Assembly: GCA_009779755.1 (NCBI GenBank) | Contig: WRDO01000016.1 | Span: forward strand, 1 to 64,000 | DNA from: Defluviitaleaceae bacterium | Lineage (GTDB): Bacteria > Bacillota > Clostridia > Lachnospirales > WQUN01 | Direction of reading: 5' to 3' | Length of the DNA stretch: 64,000 nt | Shown: positions 1 through 9,971 of the stretch, piece after piece | How the letters are laid out: each line of letters starts with the position of its first letter | How positions within the stretch are numbered: position 1 is the stretch's first letter | The notes under the pieces: model-generated | Databases searched by the model: none | Told to the model about the DNA's origin: nothing | The model's input: the letters and a program-made list of their open reading frames with translations, nothing else | Position numbers and translations under genes: made by a program

Positions 1-1
1 A

Positions 2-157
2 AGGAAGACGTTCGGCTACAAGGCCAGCAAAGCGGGTGTTGCGTCCACGGTCATCATGGATATCTTCAACCACTCGCACTACGAAGTAACAAAGCGGTAC
101 CTGGGCATCAGCCAAGATGACAGGGACGAGGTGTACCTTTCGATGTCGATTAATTGA
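2..157 (+). CDS. Tyrosine recombinase/phage integrase, C-terminal end (partial)
   Basis: The window opens inside a reading frame of 51 residues that ends in TGA. It carries the end of a tyrosine recombinase catalytic domain: RKTFGY (the second catalytic Arg context), IFNHSHYEVTKRYLGI (the His/Trp-position motif NHS, then the nucleophilic Tyr in RYLGI), and an acidic tail. The order and spacing Arg, NHS, RYLGI fit XerC/integrase proteins, which cut and rejoin DNA through a Tyr-DNA covalent link. The 5' end lies outside the window, so length and intactness are unknown. It suggests that a mobile element or its remnant borders the arabinose region. Family is fairly sure; the specific type (Xer, phage or conjugative-transposon integrase) cannot be decided. 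Confidence 0.8.
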   Translation, partial: RKTFGYKASKAGVASTVIMDIFNHSHYEVTKRYLGISQDDRDEVYLSMSIN

Positions 158-186
158 AGGGGTACCAATTGGAAATTATACTTTGT

Positions 187-215
187 TTGACAATACATCC
201 CCGACAAATTAAATT
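187..215 (+). promoter_or_regulatory. Predicted sigma-A promoter for the MBL-fold gene
   Basis: A perfect -35 TTGACA (187-192), a 17-base spacer and a -10 TAAATT (210-215, 4 of 6 matches) lie just ahead of the ribosome binding site AAGGAGG (226-232) and the ATG at 239. The leader would be only about 17 bases. Confidence 0.55.
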
Positions 216-238
216 AAATCCGTTTAAGGAGGCTTTAT

Positions 239-928
239 ATGAAAATCGCAGAAAACACGGAAGTATTGTTTATCACCCGCGACGGCTTTAGTGGCTTTCA
301 TTTGGTGCTTACATGGGACGAAAAAAACCTCGTCCTCATCGACGCCTGTTTGCCGGGGATGGCGGACGATATCGTTAAGGCAATTGCGAACGCGGGATTT
401 AAGGCCGAGGACTTGACCCACCTTATCATCACGCACCAGGATTGGGATCACGTCGGCAGTATCCGCGAGCTTGTTAAAATCGCGCCCAAAATTAAGGTCG
501 TCGCGCACGAAGCCGAAGCCCCCTACATCGACGGGCGCGAGCTTCCCATTAAATTGGTAAAACGGCTGGAGCAATTTGATTCCTTATCACCGGAGATGCA
601 AACCGCCGTTACGCAATATAAGGAAATGTACGAAAGCACACCCGTCACCGTACACGAGGAAGTGACGGATAAGCAAGTCCTCCCCGTTTGCGGCGGTCTC
701 GAAATCGTGCATACACCCGGCCACACGCCGGGGCATATCGCCGTTTACCTGCAAAAAAGCCGCGTCATCGTGGTCGGAGACGCGGCTAATGTGGAAAACG
801 GTCAAATCGTCGGGTTCAACCCCATCCATATCCATGACCCGGAATTGGCGGGCATATCCGTGGAAAAAATCAAGGGGTATGATTTAAACGGCGTGGTTGC
901 TTACCACACGGGGTATTTACAACTTTAA
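239..928 (+). CDS. MBL-fold metallohydrolase
   Basis: This 229-residue protein has the metallo-beta-lactamase fold. The metal motif THQDWDH (residues 65-71) has the usual first His and the Asp-His pair, but Asp where most members have the middle His, a variant common in one branch of the family. Further ligands are HTPGHTPGH (about 158-166) and the GDAAN Asp near residue 180. There is no signal peptide, so it acts in the cytoplasm as a one- or two-metal hydrolase of unknown substrate. AAGGAGG sits 6 bases before the ATG, which fixes the start. Its 3' end overlaps the convergent isomerase gene by 12 bases. No specific substrate (lactone, thioester, phosphodiester) can be read from the sequence. 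Confidence 0.85.
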   Translation: MKIAENTEVLFITRDGFSGFHLVLTWDEKNLVLIDACLPGMADDIVKAIANAGFKAEDLTHLIITHQDWDHVGSIRELVKIAPKIKVVAHEAEAPYIDGRELPIKLVKRLEQFDSLSPEMQTAVTQYKEMYESTPVTVHEEVTDKQVLPVCGGLEIVHTPGHTPGHIAVYLQKSRVIVVGDAANVENGQIVGFNPIHIHDPELAGISVEKIKGYDLNGVVAYHTGYLQL

Positions 929-1666
929 CATTTTTTCAAGGCTTTCCTTTGCGCTGTCAATCTTCGGCCAATATTCCAAGCCGACATAACCCGCGTAACC
1001 CTTTTCGGCGATGGCCTTAAATATTTCGGGATAATTGATTTCGCCGAAGTACGGCTCGCCGCGCCCGGGGTTGCCCGCGATGTGGAAATGCCCGATTAAA
1101 TCCAAGTTTTCGGTAATGTTCGTTATTAGGTTGCCCTCGGTGATTTGCTGGTGATAAATATCATACAGCACTTTTACTTGAGGGCTGTTCACTTTGTTTA
1201 TGATTTCGAAGGCTTCCGCCGACGCGGAAAGGTAATACCCTTTGTGGTTAACGAGGATGTTTAACGGTTCCAAACACAACGTTAAGCCCGTGCCTTCGAG
1301 TATCCTCGCCGCTTCCGTTAAGCCCACAACGATGGAGTCGTGCTGGGCTTGGCGCGGTACGTCAGGCAGCTCCTGCCCCGTGGCGGCGATGAGGCACTTC
1401 GCACCCACTGTTTTTGCGTTGGCGATACATAATTTTAAGTTATCGAGGAACGCTTGCCGCGTGGAAGGGTCAACCAAACCGGAGCTGACGCCCATACATG
1501 CCACGGTCAGGCCCGCTTCGTCCAAGGCGGCTTTGTATTCGTTAACGTCGAAGCCCGTCCCTTCCCAAAATTCCACGGCGGTATAACCCCATTGCCCCAC
1601 CAGCCGCATGGCGTCCGTACGCGGCAGATTACCCGTGACGGCGTTTAAGCATACGCACAGCTTCAT
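917..1666 (-). CDS. TIM-barrel sugar isomerase/epimerase, hydroxypyruvate isomerase-like
   Basis: A 249-residue protein of the xylose-isomerase-like TIM-barrel (AP endonuclease 2) superfamily, closest by eye to the hydroxypyruvate isomerase (Hyi) branch. Metal-ligand candidates are the Glu of CLEPLN, the Asp of LYDIYHQQ, the His of GHFHIAG and the Glu of GLEYWP, the usual Glu/Asp/His/Glu set. It is the last gene of a minus-strand operon, 15 bases behind the Gfo/Idh/MocA gene, with an SD-like AGAGGGGA ahead of its ATG. Such isomerases are often paired with Gfo/Idh/MocA dehydrogenases in sugar or inositol-like pathways. The substrate is open; a keto-sugar epimerase is as likely as hydroxypyruvate isomerase. 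Confidence 0.8.
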   Translation of the reverse strand: MKLCVCLNAVTGNLPRTDAMRLVGQWGYTAVEFWEGTGFDVNEYKAALDEAGLTVACMGVSSGLVDPSTRQAFLDNLKLCIANAKTVGAKCLIAATGQELPDVPRQAQHDSIVVGLTEAARILEGTGLTLCLEPLNILVNHKGYYLSASAEAFEIINKVNSPQVKVLYDIYHQQITEGNLITNITENLDLIGHFHIAGNPGRGEPYFGEINYPEIFKAIAEKGYAGYVGLEYWPKIDSAKESLEKMLKL

Positions 1667-1681
1667 ATTACTATCCCCTCT

Positions 1682-2683
1682 TTATAAAAACACGGCGTTG
1701 CCGCTTGCTATGGATTCATTTGCTGCCGCCGCCAAGCGAAGCGTTTCGTACGCGTCGGGGTACGGGGAGCGCACCGCGGTCGGGTCCCCGACTTTCACCG
1801 CGTCCAGGAAGGCACGGGCATGGCGGTCGGATTGATCCGTTTGGTTGACGATTTTTTCCTCGCGCCCCGCTTCATAAACGGTTACGCTGTTCCGCAGGGA
1901 ATATTCGAGGGACTTGTCGCGCCCGATAATCGTCAATCCGTTGCGGATGGGGTTACCCTTGCCGGTTACGTAACAGCACGACATCAGGTTCGCCACGACG
2001 CCGTTCTTAAACGTGATAACCGCCGTCGAAAAATCGTCCGTATCGTACGCGGGTAAGGTATCGGGGAATTCCTTCGGGTCAATGAGCGTACGGCCGCTGA
2101 CGGCGTACACCTTTTCCGCTTCGCCGAAGAAATAGCGCAGCTGGTCCAGCAAGTGGATGTTTTGCTCGTACAACTGCCCGCCGCAGGTGGCCTTTTTCAT
2201 CCACCACCATACCTGCGGCACCCCGCCGAACCACGAGCCGTACACCAGTCCCACTTTCATATCGGAAAGTTCCTTTTTAATACGGTCGGTAACGGCCAAA
2301 TAACGGTCTTGGAAGCCCACGGCGGTTACCAAGCCCTTCGCTTTAACCGCGTCGGTGATTTTCTTTGCTTGTTCCAAACACATCGTCATGGGCTTTTCCA
2401 CCATAAAAGGCAACCCGCGCGCGATGCATTCCTCCTCGATGCCGTCATGGGCGGTGGGTTCGACGGCGATATACACCGCGTCCAACTTGTCCCCGCCCGC
2501 AAATAATTCCTTGTGCGAAGCGTATACCTTCACAGCGCCCGTGCGTTTTTGCATCGCCTCCGCGCGTTCCGCCCGCGGGTCAGCCACGGCTGTGATTTGC
2601 ACATCCTCAAACGTTAGCAGACGGCTTACGTGGTGGCTCATCATCCCGCCGCAGCCGATGATGCCGAGCTTTAACTTTTCCAT
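1682..2683 (-). CDS. Gfo/Idh/MocA-family NAD(P)-dependent oxidoreductase
   Basis: This 333-residue cytoplasmic dehydrogenase starts with the Rossmann motif GIIGCGGM, followed by the family signature VEKPMT (the catalytic-site Lys of EKP) near residue 98. The C-terminal alpha/beta domain contains YEQNIHLLDQLRYFFGE, matching the family's conserved active-site His region. Members oxidise or reduce sugars, inositols or related hydroxy compounds. It lies between the aldo/keto reductase (39 bases upstream) and the TIM-barrel isomerase (15 bases downstream), consistent with a chain of oxidation and epimerisation on one sugar. The exact substrate cannot be inferred. Confidence 0.85.
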   Translation of the reverse strand: MEKLKLGIIGCGGMMSHHVSRLLTFEDVQITAVADPRAERAEAMQKRTGAVKVYASHKELFAGGDKLDAVYIAVEPTAHDGIEEECIARGLPFMVEKPMTMCLEQAKKITDAVKAKGLVTAVGFQDRYLAVTDRIKKELSDMKVGLVYGSWFGGVPQVWWWMKKATCGGQLYEQNIHLLDQLRYFFGEAEKVYAVSGRTLIDPKEFPDTLPAYDTDDFSTAVITFKNGVVANLMSCCYVTGKGNPIRNGLTIIGRDKSLEYSLRNSVTVYEAGREEKIVNQTDQSDRHARAFLDAVKVGDPTAVRSPYPDAYETLRLAAAANESIASGNAVFL

Positions 2684-2722
2684 TGTTATATCCCCTTCCC
2701 TTTTCCGATTGGGTATGCCGTG

Positions 2723-3880
2723 CTATTCTTCCCAGCCACCCAGCTTTTCGTGGGCGGTTTTTAATAACGCGGGGATGTCGATATTTATCGGGCATTTCGT
2801 TACGCAAACGCCGCATTCGGTACACTTATCCGCACCGCGCCCGCCGCGCCGCGCGAACATATAGGAACGGCGCACCTGGTCGAAGAATTCGAAGCGGTTG
2901 CCGTCGTTGTACAGGTTAAAGGCGTTGGGGATGCCCACGTTCTGCGGGCAGGGCATACAATAATTGCATCCCGTGCAAGGAATCGTGACGATGGATTCGT
3001 ATGCCTTACGCGCGGAAAAAATCAAAAGCTCCTCTTCGGCGGTTAAGTGGTGCGGGGTCATGTCGGGCTGTGCGAAAATGGCGAGGTTCTCCTTAAGCTG
3101 TTCCATCGACGACATGCCGCTGGTGATTGACGCCACGCCCGACATGTTGGCAAGGTAGCGGAATGCCCATTCCGTCGGCGTGCGCTTTACGGGGAACGCG
3201 TCATACAACGCCGCCACGGTCTTGGGCGAGGTACACAAACCGCCGCCGCGCAGGGGTTCCATAATGGTTACGGCGATGCCTTTTTCCGCGGCATACGCGA
3301 CACCCTCCGCGGTTACCTCGCGCTTCACGTCCAGCATGTTGTGCATAACCAAGCACAATTCCCACGGGTAACGGTCGCATACTTCCTTAAAATGCTCAAA
3401 GTTGCCGTGGTACGAAAAGCCGATATGCCGTATCAAACCCTCCGCTTTAAACTTTTCGAACTCACCCCAAATATCCCACTTTTGTATATTGTCCCACACG
3501 CCCGGTCCGATGCCGTGCATCAGATAGGTATCCAAATAATCCGTGCGCAGCTTCTTTAACGTCGTTTCCAAGTTTTTGCGGATTTTCGCGGGTTCGCACG
3601 GCTGCCAAAAAGGATGCTTGGTAGTGATCCACACCTTTTCGCGCATATTTTCATAATCGAGGGCTTCACCCAAGACGGCCTCCGAATCGCCGTTATGATA
3701 ACCCTGCGCGGTGTCGAAATAGTTGACGCCGTTTTTTACGGCGTAACGGATCAGTTCGTACGCCTTTTCCCGATCGACGCCTTTGGTTAAATCCGTATTG
3801 TCAATATACGGCAACCGCATACAACCCAAACCTAACAGCGACGCTTTAAATCCCGTGTTGCCCAACTCCCTGTACAGCAT
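2723..3880 (-). CDS. Aldo/keto reductase with C-terminal 4Fe-4S ferredoxin domain
   Basis: A 385-residue fusion. Residues 1-280 form the aldo/keto reductase barrel, with GLGCMRLP, the catalytic Asp-Tyr in YFDTAQGYH, a Lys in TTKHPF and the His in YLMHGIG. The C-terminal 100 residues carry two cysteine clusters, CTGCNYCMPCP and CTECGVCVTKCP, as in 4Fe-4S ferredoxins. Proteins of this build are common in anaerobes and probably couple carbonyl/alcohol chemistry to low-potential electrons. It is cytoplasmic, with GGAGGAAAC just before the ATG. It is third from last in the minus-strand operon, 44 bases after the kinase gene. Substrate unknown. Confidence 0.9.
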   Translation of the reverse strand: MLYRELGNTGFKASLLGLGCMRLPYIDNTDLTKGVDREKAYELIRYAVKNGVNYFDTAQGYHNGDSEAVLGEALDYENMREKVWITTKHPFWQPCEPAKIRKNLETTLKKLRTDYLDTYLMHGIGPGVWDNIQKWDIWGEFEKFKAEGLIRHIGFSYHGNFEHFKEVCDRYPWELCLVMHNMLDVKREVTAEGVAYAAEKGIAVTIMEPLRGGGLCTSPKTVAALYDAFPVKRTPTEWAFRYLANMSGVASITSGMSSMEQLKENLAIFAQPDMTPHHLTAEEELLIFSARKAYESIVTIPCTGCNYCMPCPQNVGIPNAFNLYNDGNRFEFFDQVRRSYMFARRGGRGADKCTECGVCVTKCPINIDIPALLKTAHEKLGGWEE

Positions 3881-3924
3881 AACCGTTTCCTCCCGTTTTT
3901 ATATTAATACATGATAACGAATTC

Positions 3925-5499
3925 CTATTTCAAACAATCCACCGCGGTACGTTCGATATGAAGGCACGCGGCGAAGCGTTCCATAAATTTAATGAAGCCC
4001 AACACATCCCCTGCTTCGGGTTCGATCGTTTGGCCGGATTGGCCCTTAAATACATAATCGTTGAGAAAAGCATCAAGGGTTTCCGCTTTATGCCCCATGT
4101 ACGCGGCAAGGAGCGCGATACCCCACGCGCCGCCTTCGCTTGCGGTTTCCATGACGGTTACGGGTACGTTGAGCGCGCCCGCCAGCAGCTTCTGCGCCGC
4201 GCCCCGTACGGTGAACATACCGCCGTGCCCGTAGATTTTATCGATTGTTACCGCTTCCTTTACGGTGATGTTCTCCATACCCAGCTTTAGCGTGGCAAAA
4301 GCGGAATAAAAGAGCGTCCGCATCACGTTGGCAACGTTAAAACGCCCGTCGGGCAAGCGCACCAGCAACGGTCGCCCCCCGTCGAAGCCTGTGTTATGCT
4401 CGCCCGAATGGTAGGGTACCGCCGCCAACCCGCCGCCGTCGGCTTCGCCCTCAAGGGCTTGTGTGTACAACACTTCGTATACCTTTGCGCGGTCAATTTC
4501 AGCGCCGGGGACGATGCTTTGCGCCGATTCCTCAAATAACTTCACCCACGCGTCAAGCTCGGTGGAGCAATTGTTACAATGTACCATTGCCACGGGCTTA
4601 CCGTCGGGTGTGGTCACCATGTCAATCTCGGGGTACAACTTCGACAGGCTTTTTTCCAACACCAGCATGGCAAAAATCGATGTACCCGCGGAGATATTAC
4701 CCGTACGCGCGGTAATCGAATTCGTCGCGACCATACCCGTACCCGCGTCACCTTCCGGCGGGCAGAAGGGTATGCCCGGTTGCAAATTACCGGTGGGGTC
4801 GAGCAGCGCAGCACCTTCGGAAGTGAGTACGCCCGCTTGATCGCCCGCGTTTAGGATGCGGGGGAGGATGTTTTCAAGTTTCCAATTTATGGTTGATGAT
4901 AATGGTAAACCTTTTTCAAAAGCGTTTATCATAGATTTATTATATTCTGCGCCGCCGTCCTCCACGGGGAATACGCCCGAAGCGTCACCCACACCCAGTA
5001 CCTTTTCGCCTGTTAATTTATAATGTACATACCCCGCCAAGGAAGTGATAAACGCGATGTCCTTCACATGCGCTTCGCCGTTAAGTATCGCTTGGTACAA
5101 GTGCGCGATACTCCAACGCAGGGGGATGTTGAATTTGAATTTTTCGCTGAGGATCGCCGCCGCTTCGCCCGTGTTCGTATTGCGCCACGTACGGAAAGCC
5201 GCCAGCTCCCTACCCCGTTCATCCATGGGGATATAACCGTGCATCATAGCGGAAAGCCCAATGCCCGCGAGGGTCATAATCTTTTCGCCGTACTTCGCCT
5301 CGTATTGCGTAGCCAGCGACCTGTAGCAGTCTTGCAAGCCTGCCCAAATATCGGGGTAGCCGTACGTCCAATAACCGTTTTCGAATTTATTTTCCCATGT
5401 GTGGCTGCCGACGGCTACGGGTGCGAACACTTCGTCAATTAATACAGTTTTGATACGGGTCGAGCCGAATTCGATGCCGAGGTATAATTTACGTTCCAT
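3925..5499 (-). CDS. FGGY-family carbohydrate kinase, possible L-ribulokinase (AraK-like)
   Basis: A 524-residue sugar kinase of the actin/hexokinase fold. The N-terminal phosphate-1 loop is LGIEFGSTRIK. The C-terminal half has GGMFTVRGAAQKLLAGALNVPV and the family-typical ASEGGAWGIALLAA. It would phosphorylate a ketose or polyol with ATP in the cytoplasm. It resembles the group of clostridial FGGY proteins that includes the ribulokinase AraK of Clostridium acetobutylicum more than classical AraB or XylB. The arabinofuranosidases and AraM nearby support an L-ribulose substrate, but this is inference, and no araA or araD is in the window. AAGGAGCG precedes the ATG. It lies directly behind the RhuM gene (34 bases). 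Confidence 0.8.
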   Translation of the reverse strand: MERKLYLGIEFGSTRIKTVLIDEVFAPVAVGSHTWENKFENGYWTYGYPDIWAGLQDCYRSLATQYEAKYGEKIMTLAGIGLSAMMHGYIPMDERGRELAAFRTWRNTNTGEAAAILSEKFKFNIPLRWSIAHLYQAILNGEAHVKDIAFITSLAGYVHYKLTGEKVLGVGDASGVFPVEDGGAEYNKSMINAFEKGLPLSSTINWKLENILPRILNAGDQAGVLTSEGAALLDPTGNLQPGIPFCPPEGDAGTGMVATNSITARTGNISAGTSIFAMLVLEKSLSKLYPEIDMVTTPDGKPVAMVHCNNCSTELDAWVKLFEESAQSIVPGAEIDRAKVYEVLYTQALEGEADGGGLAAVPYHSGEHNTGFDGGRPLLVRLPDGRFNVANVMRTLFYSAFATLKLGMENITVKEAVTIDKIYGHGGMFTVRGAAQKLLAGALNVPVTVMETASEGGAWGIALLAAYMGHKAETLDAFLNDYVFKGQSGQTIEPEAGDVLGFIKFMERFAACLHIERTAVDCLK

Positions 5500-5533
5500 T
5501 TTATCGCTCCTTTGCGTTATTTCGATTATCTCT

Positions 5534-6532
5534 TTAAAGCTCTGTTTTATTTTGCGTTATATGTTTAACTGCCCGATCAAAATCACTTACCAATTGTGCC
5601 ATTTCACACGCACGGTATATTTCAAATTCCGTTTCCGCTTTTTCAAAGGCTTGCTTTTTACTGATATGTCCTTTGCCTTTCAACACATCCCGACGGTTGC
5701 CTGATAAATTTCGATCAAGTTCTTCAATCCAATTTGCCATTGTCATGGGTCGTTCTTCCAATGCTTGTAATTCGGCGAAATCGAGGAACTGCGAAACGAG
5801 CAGGTTTAACACGGTTAGTTCCCGCTCCGTTAAATAATTTTTAGCGATAACCACATCGCTTTTTGTTGCGTATTCACCTTTGAAATTTGTCATACCAACA
5901 TTTAACTTATTGCTATCCGCACGTTCGTATACCAATTCTGCCGCTGTGTGTTTGTGAGCGGCATAATGCATCTTGTTTTGCACATTTGCAAAAAAATCCC
6001 GCGTCGTTGTCGCTTTAGGGTCATAATCAACGGAAGTGGCATAAATATCGGTCACTTGCTGATAAAGATTACGTTCGCTGCTGCGGATATCACGGATACG
6101 TTGCAAAAGCTCACGAAAATATCGCCCACCACCGTTTTTTAGCCGTTCGTCGTCCATCGTAAAACCTTTGCGGATATATTCATTCAAGCGACCCGTGGCC
6201 CACTTTCGGAACTGCGTACCGCGCAGGGACTTAACACGATAACCAACGGAAATGATGACATCGAGGTTGTAATATTCGATTTTCCGTTCCACTTGCCGTC
6301 CACCCTCAGTTTGAACTGTTGCAAAAAATGCAACAGTTGCCGAACGCTCCAGTTCACCTTCTTCAAACACATTTTTTATATGGCGCGAAACCGTGGATTT
6401 GTCACGTTCGAAAAGCTCCGCCATTTGGTCTAATGTCAGCCAAACGGTTTCATCGTCGAAGCGCACATCAACGGCAATTTTTTCATCATCGGTTTTAAAG
6501 ATGACAACATGGTCATTTAATTTTTTTGTCAT
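5534..6532 (-). CDS. RhuM-family protein
   Basis: A 332-residue member of the RhuM (virulence protein) family. The N-terminal part contains a helix-turn-helix-like stretch WLTLDQMAELFERDKSTVSR and the family segment YNLDVIISVGYRVKSLRGTQF; the rest is helical. RhuM proteins are scattered on islands and near restriction or toxin loci. Their biochemical role is not settled; a DNA-binding or defence-associated function is plausible. GGAGGG sits 6 bases before the ATG. It interrupts an otherwise purely metabolic minus-strand operon between araM and the kinase, so it looks like an insertion that kept the reading direction. Confidence 0.85.
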   Translation of the reverse strand: MTKKLNDHVVIFKTDDEKIAVDVRFDDETVWLTLDQMAELFERDKSTVSRHIKNVFEEGELERSATVAFFATVQTEGGRQVERKIEYYNLDVIISVGYRVKSLRGTQFRKWATGRLNEYIRKGFTMDDERLKNGGGRYFRELLQRIRDIRSSERNLYQQVTDIYATSVDYDPKATTTRDFFANVQNKMHYAAHKHTAAELVYERADSNKLNVGMTNFKGEYATKSDVVIAKNYLTERELTVLNLLVSQFLDFAELQALEERPMTMANWIEELDRNLSGNRRDVLKGKGHISKKQAFEKAETEFEIYRACEMAQLVSDFDRAVKHITQNKTEL

Positions 6533-6609
6533 TGGTAACCCTCCGATTCTGCAACCGACTTATTTAACATTCCAATGCTGTTCGGATACAAGGCTTTTTC
6601 CCTTCGCAT

Positions 6610-7866
6610 TTACAGAGTCATCATGGGGATAAGGCGGGACAAGTTTATCCGTTCGCGCATGTAGGAATGGTATTTTACCCCCGTATCGGCAAGGACGGGA
6701 TCGATGTCGATTTCCTCTATGGTTGTCGCCGCACCCGCTTTTTGCATGAGCGCGAATAAATCTTCATACGGCGGTAGTTCATCTCTGATAATTTCTTTTA
6801 TTTGCGGCCATTGCTCCGCTAAGACAACGGGGTCGATATTGCTTGTGGGTGTCGGGTCGTTTAGCGTTTTAATATCGTTGATGAAATTTTTACCGTAGGC
6901 TTCATATACCGCGTCCCAATCGGTGGCATCCGCGCGGAATCGTACGTCGCTTCGGGCGATTTCGTGGTACAGCTTCACGGTCATCAGCGTTGCCACGCCC
7001 ACCTTTTTGCCGTGGAAGTCGCTCGGCTTCCCTTGTTCCAGCTTCTTTATTTCCCAAAAATGCGCCAATACATGTTCCGCGCCGGACGCGGGGCGTGTTA
7101 GGTTGGTCAGCGTCATGGCGAGGCCCGTCAGCACCAAACCTTCTATTAAAGCGGCGGCGGCTTCGGGGCTTTCCTCTTGCACTTTTTCTGCCAGCGCCAT
7201 CACCTTTTCTAATCCCGCTTTTGTAATCGCCGCCACGCGCGGGCAAAAATACTCTCCGTCGGTCAGGTTTGCGACACGCCAGTCGGTTAGCGCCACGTAC
7301 TTTGCGATCATGTCCCCGAAACCCGCGGCCTTAAGTACGACGGGGGAACGCGCCAAAATACGCGTATCGCCGATGATGACCGACGGCGCGTGGCACAGGA
7401 TCGATTTTTTAAAATTGGCGTATGTGATGGGCGCGGTGTTGGACGCGAAACCGTCCATGGAAGGCGCGGTGGCGAAGATGGCGAAGGGCTTGCCCGCTTC
7501 GTAGGAAGCCAAACGGCAAATGTCATTGAGCGACCCCGTACCCACCGACAGCACACCGCCGCACCCGTGCGCGAGGTTCGCGATCAACTTTACGTCCTCA
7601 CTGTTTGCGGTGCGCATGTCATCGTAGCATTTGAGCGTACAAGAAAAGCCGCTTTCCGCAAGGATTTCCATAATCCCTTCGGAGGCGGCCAATGTGTTTC
7701 GGTCGGCAACGACCAGCAATTCACGGGGGAAATCCCCCAACAACTCGCCCGTCCTTTCCAAAAGGTTCGGGCCTATCTCTACACGCATCCCCGGCGCGGT
7801 ATGTTCCCGTCCGCAGGGGCAATCCTTTAAGTCGGCGATGATTCGGTTTATATCCATATACGGCAT
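6610..7866 (-). CDS. araM: sn-glycerol-1-phosphate dehydrogenase (AraM/EgsA family)
   Basis: A 418-residue NAD(P)-dependent dehydrogenase of the iron-alcohol-dehydrogenase superfamily. GGVLSVGTGSLNDICRLA is the dinucleotide/phosphate-binding signature. The metal ligands are Asp185 (AGFGDMIAKY), His265 (SGAEHVLAHFWE) and His285 (SDFHGKKVGV). The Bacillus subtilis homologue lies in the arabinose operon and makes sn-glycerol-1-phosphate from dihydroxyacetone phosphate. It is the first gene of the minus-strand operon and diverges from the GH51 gene across a 163-base regulatory region. The linkage to arabinofuranosidases supports the name. Confidence 0.9.
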   Translation of the reverse strand: MPYMDINRIIADLKDCPCGREHTAPGMRVEIGPNLLERTGELLGDFPRELLVVADRNTLAASEGIMEILAESGFSCTLKCYDDMRTANSEDVKLIANLAHGCGGVLSVGTGSLNDICRLASYEAGKPFAIFATAPSMDGFASNTAPITYANFKKSILCHAPSVIIGDTRILARSPVVLKAAGFGDMIAKYVALTDWRVANLTDGEYFCPRVAAITKAGLEKVMALAEKVQEESPEAAAALIEGLVLTGLAMTLTNLTRPASGAEHVLAHFWEIKKLEQGKPSDFHGKKVGVATLMTVKLYHEIARSDVRFRADATDWDAVYEAYGKNFINDIKTLNDPTPTSNIDPVVLAEQWPQIKEIIRDELPPYEDLFALMQKAGAATTIEEIDIDPVLADTGVKYHSYMRERINLSRLIPMMTL

Positions 7867-7882
7867 CCTCGCTTCAAATAAT

Positions 7883-7915
7883 AAGGGCTGCTTTATTTTA
7901 ACATAAGCAGCCCTT
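7883..7915. repeat. Perfect 11-bp inverted repeat in the araM/abfA divergent region
   Basis: AAGGGCTGCTT (7883-7893) and AAGCAGCCCTT (7905-7915) form a perfect stem with an 11-base loop. It is 17 bases upstream of the araM start, so on the minus strand it would sit in the araM leader. No clear T-run follows on either strand, so an operator or leader hairpin is likelier than a terminator. Confidence 0.6.
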
Positions 7916-7927
7916 GGTTTGCGTTTA

Positions 7928-7976
7928 ATCCGTTACTTTTTTCTTAATTGATAAATAACGGATAAGGTGCAATAAT
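7928..7976 (+). promoter_or_regulatory. Promoter and dyad operator candidate for the GH51 gene
   Basis: A -35 TTGATA (7948-7953), a 17-base spacer and a -10 AATAAT (7971-7976) precede the GH51 gene. A perfect 8-bp dyad, ATCCGTTA (7928-7935) and TAACGGAT (7956-7963), brackets the -35 box. That is where a repressor such as an AraR-type regulator would bind. The regulator itself is not in the window. Confidence 0.45.
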
Positions 7977-7981
7977 TATGA

Positions 7982-9523
<1,542 letters not shown>

Positions 9524-9596
9524 CCCTTCCAAGAGCACCCCTCGTCGCGCGTACGCGCCGGTTGGATTAGCGGCGGTATAAAAAGGAGCGAAAACC

Positions 9597-9971
9597 ATGG
9601 TCATGCCTTATTTGCACTTTAACGGAAACTGCGAAGAAGCGTTCAACTTCTACGCCAAATGCTTCGAAGGGAGCGCCGTGCATATTTCTAGGATGCACAA
9701 CGACCCCAACAATAATGTCATGCACGCCGAACTCAGGCTTGCCGAAGGCGGCGGCATCGCGGGCAGCGATTGGAAGTATTCGGACGAAAAAGCGGGCATA
9801 CAAATCCTCGTCCTCCTCCCCTCACGCGAACGCGCCGAAAAGGTTATATCGCTTTTATCCGAAGGCGGTACGGTCGTAAAAGCGTTCGCCCCGCACCCCC
9901 CGCCCGATGATGGCGGCGGCGGGTCGGAAGTCTTGGATAAATACGGGTATACGTGGTTCATATGCGCGTGA
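9597..9971 (+). CDS. VOC-superfamily (PhnB/glyoxalase-like) protein
   Basis: A 124-residue protein of the vicinal-oxygen-chelate fold, PhnB-like branch: PYLHFNGNCEEAFNFYAKCF at the front and DKYGYTWFI at the end are hallmark segments. Such proteins are small cytoplasmic enzymes or binding proteins, often without known substrate. AAGGAGCG lies 7 bases before the ATG. The 3' end overlaps the acetyltransferase gene by 10 bases, so the two are probably co-translated, perhaps as a small detoxification or resistance pair. Confidence 0.8.
   Translation: MVMPYLHFNGNCEEAFNFYAKCFEGSAVHISRMHNDPNNNVMHAELRLAEGGGIAGSDWKYSDEKAGIQILVLLPSRERAEKVISLLSEGGTVVKAFAPHPPPDDGGGGSEVLDKYGYTWFICA

Noticed and set aside
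239..928. Asp in place of the middle metal His as a sign of an inactive MBL enzyme
   Set aside because: The HxDxDH form is common in a branch of active MBL-fold hydrolases.
7883..7915. Hairpin as a Rho-independent terminator
   Set aside because: No T-run on either strand, and it lies between two divergent starts where no transcript should end.
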